Source: AP-15 sp963701815
Lineage (GTDB): Bacteria > Pseudomonadota > Alphaproteobacteria > ATCC43930 > CGMCC-115725
Assembly: GCA_963701815.1 (NCBI GenBank)
Contig: CAVPBN010000006.1
Span: 239,007-303,006, forward strand
DNA length: 64,000 bases
Reading direction: 5' to 3'
This document shows positions 54,187 to 63,510 of the stretch, in pieces. Within the stretch, counting starts at the first letter, position 1; each line of letters begins with the position of its first letter. The translations under genes and the position numbers were made by a program. Below the pieces are notes generated by a model. The model was not told the origin of the DNA. It did not search any database and saw only the letters and a list, made by a program, of their open reading frames with translations.

Positions 54187-55635
54187 TCAGCCCGGCTTCG
54201 ACATCGTCGTTCGCTTTGCGGTCGCCGCATCCTCGATCAACTTGTATGCGACATAGTACTTGTAGATGTTGCGGACATATCGTACCGGCTCCTGCCCGAC
54301 TTTTACCGCCGCCACGCGTTCCACATTGTCGAACCAAATATTGGGATCGAGCTTCTGCGCCGCCGCCTCGAGCTGAAGCCTCTTGATCTTGTTCGGGCCC
54401 GCATTGTAGGCGGCGAAAGCGAACAGGTTGCGGTTCTGCTCATCGAAGTGCGAGTCGCCGAAATACACGTCGAGCAGGCGAGCCATGTATTTCGCGCCGG
54501 CATGGACATTGGCCTCGGCCCTGTGGATATCGCCAACTCCGAGCGAATTTCCGGTCGCCGGCATCAACTGCATCAGACCGATCGCACCGACATGACTCCT
54601 GGCGTTCTGATTGAGCCGCGATTCCTGATAACTCTGCGACAGCAGCAACAGCGTGTCGAAGCCGTACTCGCCGGCATAGCGTTTGAAAATGCCGACCGTC
54701 GCCTGGAAGCGCCGCATATCGGCGCCCTGTGTGGCGGTGTGAAGCTGCTTGATTTTCGACAGGTATGCACGGGTCCTATTGGATAACTTCGTCGCGTCCC
54801 CGCTGATCGCGGTGACCGCCTGGTTCAAGGTCGCGAGCAGCTTCGGGTTGTCGGGGCGCACCGCCCAGCCGATCTCCGCGCCCTGCCGCAGCGCCACGTT
54901 CGACTGCGGCTTTATTCCCTTCAGTATCCGCACCCAGAGCTCGGCGATCCAATCATCGGCGACAATGGCGGGCAATAGACCAGCCGCCACCATCTGCATC
55001 ATGTCCTCGCTTTCGAGGGTCTCCGGAACCAGGGTGAGCACGACCGGCGGCTTGCCGCTTGCGGCCAGCCGCGCGTTCAACTTTGTCAGGCTGTCGTAAA
55101 AGCTCGTCGATTTGCGCACCGCGACGGTCATGCCGGACAGCGCCTCGGCGTTCGGCAAATCCGGCTTGTCCGCACCGGTAACGACAATTTCCTTGATGTT
55201 TGTCAGCAGCGGGGTCGTGAAGGCGGCCCGCTTGCGCCGCTCCTCGGTGATCGTGATGTCACCGGCGGCGATGTCGCCCTCGCCCGCCGACAGCGCGTCG
55301 AACAGCTGATTGCGCGAGGTCGGGATCAAGGCGACCGTCAGCGGCCGGGAACCGAGCTTGAAGGTTTTGTTGACCCATCCCTCGAACAACTGGGCCCCGT
55401 GGGCCGCGGTGCCGTAAACCTGCCCTGCGTCTTGAAAAAATAAGGTTTGGCTGTAGGGCACCAGCATGCGGATGAACCGTCGCTCCAGCATCGCGTCGAA
55501 ATCGCCGGTGAACTTGGCGAAGCGGGTGCGCAGCGCCGTCCGCCTTGGCGCGGCTGTCTGCGACTCGGCCCGCGCAGGCGAAATCGCGAGCGAGGCAAGT
55601 CCGGAGAGCAGCAATGAGCGGCGATGCAGACCCAT
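54187..55635 (-). CDS. MltF-like lytic transglycosylase with solute-binding domain
   Basis: Exported murein-cutting enzyme of 482 residues. An N-terminal signal has a twin-arginine-like HRRSLLLSG. A periplasmic binding-type domain (about 40-300) follows, with TRNQLFDALSAGEGDIAAGD-like SRNQLFDALSAGEGDIAAGD and SGMTVAVRKSTSFYDSL. The SLT catalytic domain carries the active Glu in SYQESRLNQNARS and GAIGLMQLMPAT, and FAFAAYNAGPNKIKRLQ near the end. MltF is normally a lipoprotein; no lipobox Cys is seen here. It cleaves peptidoglycan, with activity tuned by the regulatory domain. Confidence 0.88.
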   Translation of the reverse strand: MGLHRRSLLLSGLASLAISPARAESQTAAPRRTALRTRFAKFTGDFDAMLERRFIRMLVPYSQTLFFQDAGQVYGTAAHGAQLFEGWVNKTFKLGSRPLTVALIPTSRNQLFDALSAGEGDIAAGDITITEERRKRAAFTTPLLTNIKEIVVTGADKPDLPNAEALSGMTVAVRKSTSFYDSLTKLNARLAASGKPPVVLTLVPETLESEDMMQMVAAGLLPAIVADDWIAELWVRILKGIKPQSNVALRQGAEIGWAVRPDNPKLLATLNQAVTAISGDATKLSNRTRAYLSKIKQLHTATQGADMRRFQATVGIFKRYAGEYGFDTLLLLSQSYQESRLNQNARSHVGAIGLMQLMPATGNSLGVGDIHRAEANVHAGAKYMARLLDVYFGDSHFDEQNRNLFAFAAYNAGPNKIKRLQLEAAAQKLDPNIWFDNVERVAAVKVGQEPVRYVRNIYKYYVAYKLIEDAATAKRTTMSKPG

Positions 55636-55890
55636 TCCTGGTCCCCCCAGATTGAACAGCGCGGATTTTTGCGCGGCCGAATGCTTCTAGCACTTGTTGA
55701 TTCGCCGCGACCACATCGGCACGATGCCCCTTGCATCGCCGCGTTCGCCGAGACCAATCGTGGTCGTCTCTGTCGCCACCGCGCTCGCCTTTGCCGAGCC
55801 GATCATGCGATGATCGATACGACTTTTTTCCGGATCCACCACCGCGCCCAACGGCCCGACGGCGCTGGCTCAACCAAGGAGAATGCGCTG

Positions 55891-56088
55891 ATGCCATCCG
55901 AAATCTCCGACGAGACGCTCGACTTTCTGCTGGCCCACGCCGGGCTCAGCCTCAACGCCGCGCAGAAGGCCGAGCTGAAGGGGGTCTATGCCGGCATTGC
56001 AGCGATGGCGGCGCGAGTGCGCCAGCCGCGCGGGCGGATGGCCGAACCGGCGCTGACTTATGGTTTTAACGAGGAGGATCTGCCGTGA
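55891..56088 (+). CDS. AtzG-like (DUF4089) small amidase partner
   Basis: Sixty-five-residue helical protein, SDETLDFLLAHAGLSLNAAQ to ARVRQPRGRMAEPALTYGF, of the kind found directly before AtzE-like amidases. In atrazine-degrading bacteria AtzG forms a complex with the carboxybiuret hydrolase AtzE, as GatC does with GatA. Its stop overlaps the amidase GTG (GTGA). The AAGGAG ribosome site is nine bases before ATG 55891. Confidence 0.8.
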   Translation: MPSEISDETLDFLLAHAGLSLNAAQKAELKGVYAGIAAMAARVRQPRGRMAEPALTYGFNEEDLP

Positions 56089-57495
56089 CCGACCAGATCC
56101 CGACGATTGGGGAAGCCGCCCGGCTGATCGCCGCAAAGAGACTGTCGCCGGTCGAACTGACCCGCGCCTGCCTCGACCGTGTTCATGCGCTCGACGGCCG
56201 GCTGCACGCCTTTATCCGGCTGACCGAAGATCGCGCAATGACCGAGGCGCGCGCCGCCGAAGCCGCGATCATGGCCAACGGGCCGTCGGGGCCGTTGCAC
56301 GGCATTCCGATCGGGCTCAAGGACATCGTCGACACCAAGGGCGTTCCGACGACCTGCCAGTCGAAACTGCTGGCCGACAACATACCCGACGCCGACGCCG
56401 CCTGCGCCGAGCGGCTCGCGGCGGCCGGCACCGTGCTGATCGGCAAGACGACAACGCATGAATTTGCCGATGGCGGGCCGAGCTTCGATCTGCCTTGGCC
56501 GCCCGCTCGCAACCCGTGGGACCCCGGCCATTTCACCGCCGGCAGCAGCAGCGGCACCGGCGCCGGCGTTGCCGCCGGGCTGATCCTCGGCGGCATCGGC
56601 ACCGATACCGGCGGTTCGATCCGCGGTCCGGCGGCACTCTGCGGCATCGCCGGGATCAAGCCGACCTACGGCCTGGTCAGCCGCGCCGGCGTCGCCCCGG
56701 CCGCCTTCTCGACTCGATCATATCGGGCCGATGGCGTGGACCGCCGAGGATTGCGCGCTGCTGTTGCAGGCCTTGGCCGGGCACGACCCGCGCGACCCAG
56801 CCAGTGCGGCGCGTCCGGTCCCCGACTACACCGCCTTGCTCGGCGACGGCGTCAAGGGCCGACGGATCGGCGTGATCCATCATTTCCACGAGACCGATTA
56901 CCGGGTCAGCGCCGGGACCCAGCGCGGCATCGACGAGGCGATCGCCGCTTTCCGCGGGCTCGGCGCCGAAATTCGCGAGGTGCAGCTGTCGCCGTTGCAG
57001 GATTGGATGGCCTGCGGCTCGCTGATCTCGATCGTCGAACGCGCCGCCGCCTACGAGGAATGGGCGCGCACCCGGCTCGGCGATTTCGGCGAGCGGGTGC
57101 GCCGCCGGCTGATGCTGGGCGCGTTCGTATCAGGCGTCGATTACGTGCAGGCGGTGCGCCGGCGCCGCGAATTGCGCGCCGAATTGCAGCGGGCGATGGC
57201 CGGGCTCGATGTCGTGCTGACCGCCGCCCAGCCGGCCGAGGCGCCAAAGATCGACGCGTTGCCGAAATGGGACATGTTCGAATTGCCGAGCTTTACGATG
57301 CCGTTCAACGTCGCCGGCTATCCGGCGATCTCGGTCTGCTCGGGGTTCGGCGAAGGCGGGTTGCCGGTGGCGATCCAGCTCGTCGGCAAGCCGTTCCAGG
57401 AGCCGACCGTGCTCGCCGTCGCCGACGCCTTTGAAAAGGCGACGCCGTTTCGCGGCAAGCGCCCCGCCATGATCGGCGAGGTTGTCGCGGCCTGA
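56085..57495 (+). pseudogene. Amidase-signature hydrolase, AtzE/GatA-like, one frameshift
   Basis: Cytosolic amide or carboxybiuret-type hydrolase. The Ser-cisSer-Lys triad is visible: Lys in PIGLKDIVDTKG, Ser in TAGSSSGTGAGVAAG and GTDTGGSIRGPA. At about 56711 TTCTCGACTCGATC is read for an expected TTCTCGCTCGATC (one extra base). The rest continues in the next frame from HIGPMAWTAEDCALLLQALA to the end VVAA. The protein starts at GTG 56085 inside the AtzG-like stop codon, so the two are coupled. If the indel is real, the enzyme is lost but its partner is kept, which would be odd. Confidence 0.87.
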
Positions 57496-57715
57496 CCCCG
57501 CGGCGCCCCGAGAGGCCTCGGTCCGTGCGTTAGGGCGGGCCCCGGCCGCCGCACGGCATTCTGCGAGGGGACCGCTGCACCGATGGTCGTCCATCGATCC
57601 GGGCGCGTCGTTCACCGGGATTTGATTGCGCGTTCGCCTTGGCATCCGCCCGGTCTGCTTTAAGTATATGCGACGGCCCGCTCGCGCTCGGCCACTTTTG
57701 CAATGGGAGAACGAC

Positions 57716-58207
57716 GTGCGGCGATATTCTCTCGCGACGCCATGGTTGGTCGGTCTGTGCCTGTTGGCGCTCGCCGCCTGTTCTCAGACCGGTCCGACCG
57801 TATCGCAGGTGCAGCTCCCGCCGATCAAACCCGGAACGGCGCGGGTCTGGTTTTTGCGGGGATCGATATCGCCGTATGGGGCTGTCCAGGCATTCTCGCC
57901 GATGGTCTATGTGGACGGCGCGCCGGTAGCCCCCATCTCGCAGGGGACCGGGTTTTACCGGGACTTCGCGCCGGGGACCTACAAATTCACGGTCGAGCCC
58001 TTTGGCCTGCCGACCACCCAGGCGAGCACCGTCCAATTGGCCGCCGGGACGGAGACGTATCTCAACATCGATTGGGTCGCCAGTTGGACGCAGGGCTATC
58101 CGCCGGCGAGTTGGAGTTTCGCCCCCAACACCTTCGCTATCCTGACGATGACGCCGCGGGTAGCCGTAGCCTACCTGCCTACCTTGGGCTACCTCGGCGA
58201 GCGATAG
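57716..58207 (+). CDS. DUF2846-like lipoprotein
   Basis: Predicted lipoprotein of 163 residues: basic start RRYSLATPW, hydrophobic core, lipobox LALAAC. The mature part (ARVWFLRGSISPYGAVQAFS, VYVDGAPVAPISQGTGFYRD, PGTYKFTVEPFG) matches the small beta-sandwich DUF2846 group. Function unknown. The start GTG 57716 has GGGAG six bases upstream; the open frame reaches back to 57626 but that part lacks a leader. Confidence 0.75.
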   Translation: MRRYSLATPWLVGLCLLALAACSQTGPTVSQVQLPPIKPGTARVWFLRGSISPYGAVQAFSPMVYVDGAPVAPISQGTGFYRDFAPGTYKFTVEPFGLPTTQASTVQLAAGTETYLNIDWVASWTQGYPPASWSFAPNTFAILTMTPRVAVAYLPTLGYLGER

Positions 58208-58304
58208 AGACAAAGGATCGCGCTGGACCTCGCCGCCGCCCGGCGTTGACATTCGCAGCCGGGCCATCGCGCTGATACCTACCCTGACGGCAGCCGGTCG
58301 CACG

Positions 58305-59114
58305 CTATTGAGCGGTACCGCCGAGCCGCTTTTTGAGGCTCCGGCGCCAGCGTGCGAGGTGCCGATGGCGGCGGCTCCACGCTGCGTCCTCGATCAGCGC
58401 TACCGCCTCCGGCGAGGCGATGAAGGGTGCGATGTCGCCGAGCGCCAGCGGACACCGCGTCCGGTCGTAGACGATTGCCATGCCCGAGGTGGTGCCGAGC
58501 AGCAATTGCGCCGCGAGCCCGCTGTCCCTGGTGATCCGCTCGATGCCGCTGTGCAGCGCGAAGCTGGCGACGTCGTGAAACAGGTACACGCAATCCGGCG
58601 CCGCATGCGCGCGCACGGCATGGAAATCGAGTTGCACCTGCGCGATCGAGTGATGACCGTCGATAAAGGTGAAACCGATCGGCCCCATCGCCGCGGCGCG
58701 CAGGACCCGCGGCACGTCTTCGGGCGATCTACCCTCGACGACACGCACCGGCAGATCCTCTTCCTCGGCAACGCGGTTGGTAAAGCCGATGCCGTCCAGA
58801 GCATTGCGGTCGAACCCCGCGTCGATCGCCAGCACCCGCGCCTCGGGGTTGAGCAAGGCGAGCGCCAAGCTGCTCCAGCCGGCCGAATTGCCGATCGCAA
58901 ATAGGCGTTGCGGCCGGAACCGCGCGAACAGACACTCGAGGAAATAAACTTCCTGCAGCGCGATCCCAAGCCCATTGGTCACGCTTTCGCCGTTCTTGAA
59001 AAACCAGGTGAACGGCGCCATCGGAAAATTGCCGAAATGGCTCGGATTGAGCCCGGTCGAGATATGGATGCCTCGGCTTTCGTAGAGCGAGGCGAGGCGG
59101 GCAATGATCGGCAT
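58305..59114 (-). CDS. SAM-dependent methyltransferase (Methyltransf_24 type), possible 5' extension
   Basis: Class I methyltransferase of 269 residues from ATG 59114. Motif I is FAIGNSAGWSSLALAL, then ARVLAIDAGFDRNAL, GFTFIDGHHSIAQVQLDFHA (acidic motif with His) and YLFHDVASFALHSG. Such proteins are often found in polysaccharide or cell-surface clusters. No ribosome site precedes ATG 59114. The same frame stays open and protein-like upstream to about 59230 (DVDPLPSAGWQPRG ... LRLAPVASLDWNS) but offers no standard start. The gene may therefore be truncated at its 5' end or frameshifted there. Confidence 0.75.
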   Translation of the reverse strand: MPIIARLASLYESRGIHISTGLNPSHFGNFPMAPFTWFFKNGESVTNGLGIALQEVYFLECLFARFRPQRLFAIGNSAGWSSLALALLNPEARVLAIDAGFDRNALDGIGFTNRVAEEEDLPVRVVEGRSPEDVPRVLRAAAMGPIGFTFIDGHHSIAQVQLDFHAVRAHAAPDCVYLFHDVASFALHSGIERITRDSGLAAQLLLGTTSGMAIVYDRTRCPLALGDIAPFIASPEAVALIEDAAWSRRHRHLARWRRSLKKRLGGTAQ

Positions 59115-59347
59115 CGAGTTCCAGTCCAGCGACGCGACGGGAGCGAGGCGCAGTTGATCGGCATACCCGCGCGGCTGCCACCCGGCAGATGGTAAAGGAT
59201 CGACGTCGTTGAAACGCCTCGTTACCGGCTATCGGACCTGGCATCCGACATCCGGTGCAAATTTCTCTGGGACAACGCAAACCGCTGCCTCAAGCGGGGC
59301 CGGACCGGCGCCCGGTCCGGCCAATACCAGGCGCCGGTGTCATCCAG

Positions 59348-60472
59348 CTAAGGGAAGGGAGGGATCGCGGTGCTGAGTTTGGCGATCGTGTAGTGCTTGA
59401 CCTCGAGCGTCCAGGGTGAATCGATCGCGGTTTGCGGCACCCCGGCATAGGGCAGATACAACGCCAGGTTCGATACGTAGAGCGACTTTCCGTCGAGACT
59501 GAAGGCCGGGCTCGCCGGGAACAGCAGGCCCTTGATTGTGCCGTTCGGGGTGATGCCCGCGAAATCGCCGAGTTTGGCGACGACTTTCGGCACGGTGTCG
59601 CCCAAGGCATCGATCGCCTTCGGGTCCACCACGTCGATCTCGTCTTCCTGGTTGGCGACGACCCAGAGCCGGTCGCTGCCGTCGACGGCGATGCCGTCGG
59701 GCGCATTGATGCCGGTGGTCACCACCGCCGCGGCGCCGGCAACCTTGACCGAGCCATTGCGGTTCAAGGTCACCGGGATCGAGACGATCGCATGATAGGC
59801 GGTATTCGCCACATACATTGCGGTATATTCGTTGTTGAATACGACGCCGTTGGCGCCGAACGGCGGCACCAGGATCACGCCCGAGGCGGCCTGCGGCGAC
59901 AGCGTCTGCGAATTGACGAACTTTGTCGGCGTGCCGCCGCGGGGACCGGTCTTCCAGACGACGCCCTGGAACGAGTCCGAGACGTAGACATTGCCGGCCT
60001 TGTCGAAGGTCAGGGCGTTGAGGCCGGAATTTCCTCCGAGCCCGGTATTCATAAACACCTTCGACTTGCCGGTCGTCGGATCTGCCTGCCAGACGATTCC
60101 CTGGGACAGATCGCAGATCAGCAAGGTTTTCGAAGAGGCTTGGAACACCAGGCCCAGAAGGGTAGTGCCGGGCTGCGGCGTCGGCCTCGCGTTGATCAGA
60201 GGGACGTTACCGGAGAGGCTGCCGTTCGGCGCGAACGAAAACAGGTGCGGCGGCCCCGCGACCGCGCCCTTGCTGTTGACCCCGAATGTCGGCGTATAGA
60301 CCGTCCCGTCCGGACCGACCGTCAGCCCTTCGATCGCCACCGGCGCTTTGCCCGACAGGGTAGGCAACACCGCGAACACGCCGGTCGTGCCGCGGTCCCA
60401 AGCATTGGCCGGGCCGATGATGAACAACAGCGGGCAGACCAGGACGATAAGCCGGGACAAACCTCCCCGCAT
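59348..60472 (-). CDS. Exported beta-propeller protein (SMP-30/NHL-like)
   Basis: Predicted periplasmic protein of 374 residues. After a signal peptide (about 1-24, IIGPANA) come repeats of beta-propeller blades: VAIEGLTVGPDGTVY, GLNALTFDKAGNVYVSDSF, INAPDGIAVDGSDRLWVVAN and PAFSLDGKSLYVSNLAL. Calcium-dependent lactonases share this fold, but the catalytic acid and Asn residues cannot be assigned with confidence. ATG 60472 has GGGGAGG five bases upstream, chosen over ATG 60490. Confidence 0.8.
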   Translation of the reverse strand: MRGGLSRLIVLVCPLLFIIGPANAWDRGTTGVFAVLPTLSGKAPVAIEGLTVGPDGTVYTPTFGVNSKGAVAGPPHLFSFAPNGSLSGNVPLINARPTPQPGTTLLGLVFQASSKTLLICDLSQGIVWQADPTTGKSKVFMNTGLGGNSGLNALTFDKAGNVYVSDSFQGVVWKTGPRGGTPTKFVNSQTLSPQAASGVILVPPFGANGVVFNNEYTAMYVANTAYHAIVSIPVTLNRNGSVKVAGAAAVVTTGINAPDGIAVDGSDRLWVVANQEDEIDVVDPKAIDALGDTVPKVVAKLGDFAGITPNGTIKGLLFPASPAFSLDGKSLYVSNLALYLPYAGVPQTAIDSPWTLEVKHYTIAKLSTAIPPFP

Positions 60473-60763
60473 GCGATCCTCCCCTTGCATTATGGTTAAC
60501 CAAGTTGCGGAACTAATTCGCGGTTTACGACGCGTCGCAATTCAATGCTCAGGCCGTCCGCCCATGTCAAGCGGGCGCTCCGGTATGGCCTGATCCGAAA
60601 TGGGAGGCGGCGCCGGTCGTCGCGAGAGTGCGCATGCCCCGCAGCCGTGACCAGGATTTGGTCGGATCGCCCCGCGGCAAAACCGCCGCCTCCGGGCTCG
60701 CGCTTGGCGACGCGCGAAATCGCCGCTATCTGATCGGTCGACCGCACCGCAACGGAGCAAACG

Positions 60764-61525
60764 ATGTCGGCAGCGCCGCGACCGAGCAATCGCCGGATGA
60801 CCGAGGCCGAATGGCAGACCCGCTGCGATCTGGCAGCGCTCTACCATATCGCCGATCATCTCGGCTGGACCGATCTGATCAACACCCATATGTCGGCGCG
60901 CGTGCCCGGCGAGGACAATGCGTTTTTGATCAACCGATATGGCGAGATGTTCGACGAGATCACCGCGTCGAGCCTGGTCAAGATGGATCTCGAAGGCAAC
61001 GTCCTCGGCGGCGGCGGCAACTTCAATGCGGCCGGCTTTACGATCCACAGCGGCGTCTACAAGGCGCGGCCGGACGCCAATTGCGTGACCCATACCCACA
61101 CCCGCGCCGGGGCCGGCGTCTCGCTGCTGCGCCATGGGCTGCGGCCGATCAGCCAGGATGCGATCAGCATCCTCGACGATGTCGCCTACCATCCTTACGG
61201 CGTACCGGCGACGGCCGAGGAATGCGAGGCGCTCGGCCGCACCTGTCGCGAGGGCGGCTGCGTCGTCTTGCTCAACCACGGCCTGTTGACCCTGGGCCCG
61301 ACGATCCACGGCGCCTTTATGCGGCTCTATCTGCTGGAGCGCGCCTGCGAGCTGGAATTGATCGCCCGGACGATGGACGAGCCGCCGGTGGAAATCGACG
61401 CGGCGATCGTCGCCCGGGCGGCCGAGCGGATGAAATCGGTGCGGGACGGCAAGTCTTTTGGTTTGATGGAGTGGCAAGGCCTGGTCCGCACAATCGATCG
61501 CAAGGGCGCCGATTACCGGCGTTGA
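60764..61525 (+). CDS. Class II aldolase/adducin-family protein
   Basis: Metal-dependent aldolase or epimerase of 253 residues. The zinc-binding His pair is in CVTHTHTRAGAG and the later His in LLNHGLLTLGPTIHGAF, with a phosphate/acid-binding region TDLINTHMSARV. Substrates of this family are 3- to 6-carbon sugars, sugar acids or hydroxy acids. GGAG is six bases before ATG 60764. The epoxide-hydrolase-like gene follows 36 bases later and an SDR gene after that, so they are likely one operon. Confidence 0.85.
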   Translation: MSAAPRPSNRRMTEAEWQTRCDLAALYHIADHLGWTDLINTHMSARVPGEDNAFLINRYGEMFDEITASSLVKMDLEGNVLGGGGNFNAAGFTIHSGVYKARPDANCVTHTHTRAGAGVSLLRHGLRPISQDAISILDDVAYHPYGVPATAEECEALGRTCREGGCVVLLNHGLLTLGPTIHGAFMRLYLLERACELELIARTMDEPPVEIDAAIVARAAERMKSVRDGKSFGLMEWQGLVRTIDRKGADYRR

Positions 61526-61561
61526 GCGCCGCGGAAATCGGGAGAAATCGGGGAGATGGAA

Positions 61562-62716
61562 ATGACCGAGCCAGCACCGCTCGATGCCGGCAAATTGCCG
61601 GCGGGGATGCGCGCGCGCTTTGTCCCGGGCGTCAACGGGTTGCGTATTCATGTGCTGGAGGCAGGGTTTGCCCCGCGCGGCCGGCCCTGCCTGTTGCTGC
61701 TGCACGGCTTCCCGGAGATCGCCTATTCGTGGCGCAAGATCATGTTGCCGTTGGCCGAAGCGGGGTATCACGTCGTCGCCCCCGATCAGCGCGGCTACGG
61801 CCGCACCACCGGATGGAGCGGCGATTACGATGACGACCTGCATCCGTTCACGCTGCTGAATGCGGTGCGGGACGCGTTGGCGCTGGTCTCGGTATTGGGC
61901 CACCGCACGGTGGCGGCGGTGATCGGCCATGATTTCGGCGCCTCGGTCGCCGCCTGGTGCGCACTGACGCGGCCGGACGTATTCCGTTCGGTCGCGTTGA
62001 TGAGCGCGCCCTTTTCCGGCGCGCCGGCGCTGCCGTTCGACACCGCCGACACGCCGCCGAAACCCGCGCCGGCTGCCGATATACACGCGGCATTGGCCGG
62101 CCTCGACCGGCCGCGCAAGCATTACCAGTGGTACTACTCGACGCGACCGGCCAATGACGACATGTGGCATTGCCCGCAAGGGGTGCATGCGTTCATGCGC
62201 GGCTATTTCCATTACAAAAGCGCCGATTGGCCCGGCAACCGGCCGCACCCGCTGCAATCTTGGACCGCCGAGGAACTGGCCAAAATGCCGACCTATTACG
62301 TCATGGATCGCGACCGCAACATGGCCGAGACGGTATTGCCGGCGATGCCTTCGGCCGCCGAGATCGCCGGTTGCCGGTGGCTGCCCGAAAGCGAACTTGC
62401 AGTCTACAGCGGCGAATACGAACGCAACGGCTTTCAGGGTGGGCTGAACTGGTATCGCAGCCGGACCGGCGGGCTCTCCGATGCCGAACTGCATTTATTC
62501 TCCGGCCGGTCCATCGACGTGCCGTCGCTGTTCATCGCCGGCAAAAGCGATTGGGGCACCTATCAGCGCCCCGGCAGTTTCGAGCGCATGCAGGGCGCCG
62601 GCTGCACCCGGATGCTCGGGGCATACCTGCTCGACGGCGCCGGGCATTGGGTACAGCAGGAGCAGCCCGGGCAGGTCGGCGAACTGCTGCTCGGGTTCTT
62701 GCGGCAGCAGAGCTGA
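61562..62716 (+). CDS. Alpha/beta hydrolase with Asp nucleophile, epoxide-hydrolase-like
   Basis: Cytosolic hydrolase of 384 residues. The oxyanion motif HGFPEIAYSWRK, the nucleophile elbow GHDFGAS with Asp (not Ser), and the catalytic His in DGAGHWVQQEQP match epoxide hydrolases and haloalkane dehalogenases. YQWYYS in the cap could supply the ring-opening Tyr. It is longer than most epoxide hydrolases (about 300) through extra cap sequence between about 140 and 280. ATG 61562 has GGGGAG six bases upstream and is preferred to ATG 61556, which abuts that motif. Confidence 0.82.
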   Translation: MTEPAPLDAGKLPAGMRARFVPGVNGLRIHVLEAGFAPRGRPCLLLLHGFPEIAYSWRKIMLPLAEAGYHVVAPDQRGYGRTTGWSGDYDDDLHPFTLLNAVRDALALVSVLGHRTVAAVIGHDFGASVAAWCALTRPDVFRSVALMSAPFSGAPALPFDTADTPPKPAPAADIHAALAGLDRPRKHYQWYYSTRPANDDMWHCPQGVHAFMRGYFHYKSADWPGNRPHPLQSWTAEELAKMPTYYVMDRDRNMAETVLPAMPSAAEIAGCRWLPESELAVYSGEYERNGFQGGLNWYRSRTGGLSDAELHLFSGRSIDVPSLFIAGKSDWGTYQRPGSFERMQGAGCTRMLGAYLLDGAGHWVQQEQPGQVGELLLGFLRQQS

Positions 62717-62736
62717 TCGCGGGTCCGGGCGCCGAT

Positions 62737-63489
62737 ATGGACTGCACCGGCAAGGTGGTTCTGGTCACCGGCGCGCAACAGGGGATCGGCCGCGCCACCG
62801 CGGTGGCGTTCGCCGCCGCCGGGGCCGAGGTCGCGGTCAACTGGCTCGACGACGGCGAGGCGGCGGAAACGGTCGCCGGCGAAATTCGCGCCCATGGCCG
62901 GCGCGCCTTTCTGGTCAAGGCCGACATGGCCCGGATCGACCAGGTCCAGGCGATGATCGCCGCAGTCGAGCGGGAATTCGGTCCGATCGACGTGCTGGTC
63001 AACAATGCCGGCGTGTTCCCGCGCGTTGCGTTTCTCGATATGAGCGAAAGCGATTGGGATCACGTGCTCGCGGTCAACCTGAAGGGGGCGTGCTTTTGCG
63101 CTCAGGCGGCGGCGCGGGCGATGGTGGCGGCCGGGCGTCCCGGCGCGATCGTCAATCTGAGCTCGGGTGCGGCGTTCCGCGGCTCGCCGCGCGGCGTGCA
63201 TTATGTCGCGAGCAAAGGCGGGGTCGTCTCGATGACCCGGGCGATGGCGCTCGAATTGGCGCCCCATCGGATTCGGGTCAACGCGATCGCCCCCGGGCTG
63301 ACCGACACCGCGCAGCCGCGCTACGGCGGCAGCGAGGCGGAGATCGCCGCGGCGGCGCAGGCGATGCCGTTGGGCCGCATGGCGCGCCCCGACGAGATCG
63401 CCCGCGCGGCGGTGTTTCTGGCCTCCGACGACGCCGGCTTCATCACCGGCCAGACCATCCACGTCAACGGCGGCTCCTACCTCGGGTGA
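62737..63489 (+). CDS. Short-chain dehydrogenase/reductase
   Basis: NAD(P)-dependent oxidoreductase of 250 residues: cofactor loop TGAQQGIG, VNNAGVFPR, catalytic Ser in NLSSGAAF and Tyr-x3-Lys in VHYVASKGG, C-terminal GQTIHVNGGSYLG. VNWLDDGEAAE after strand two suggests NAD or no strict NADP choice. It starts 20 bases after the epoxide-hydrolase-like gene, so it probably oxidises a diol or hydroxy acid made by that pathway. It ends 21 bases before the convergent bacterioferritin gene. Confidence 0.87.
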   Translation: MDCTGKVVLVTGAQQGIGRATAVAFAAAGAEVAVNWLDDGEAAETVAGEIRAHGRRAFLVKADMARIDQVQAMIAAVEREFGPIDVLVNNAGVFPRVAFLDMSESDWDHVLAVNLKGACFCAQAAARAMVAAGRPGAIVNLSSGAAFRGSPRGVHYVASKGGVVSMTRAMALELAPHRIRVNAIAPGLTDTAQPRYGGSEAEIAAAAQAMPLGRMARPDEIARAAVFLASDDAGFITGQTIHVNGGSYLG

Positions 63490-63510
63490 GGCCGCCGCTG
63501 TCCATGTCGG

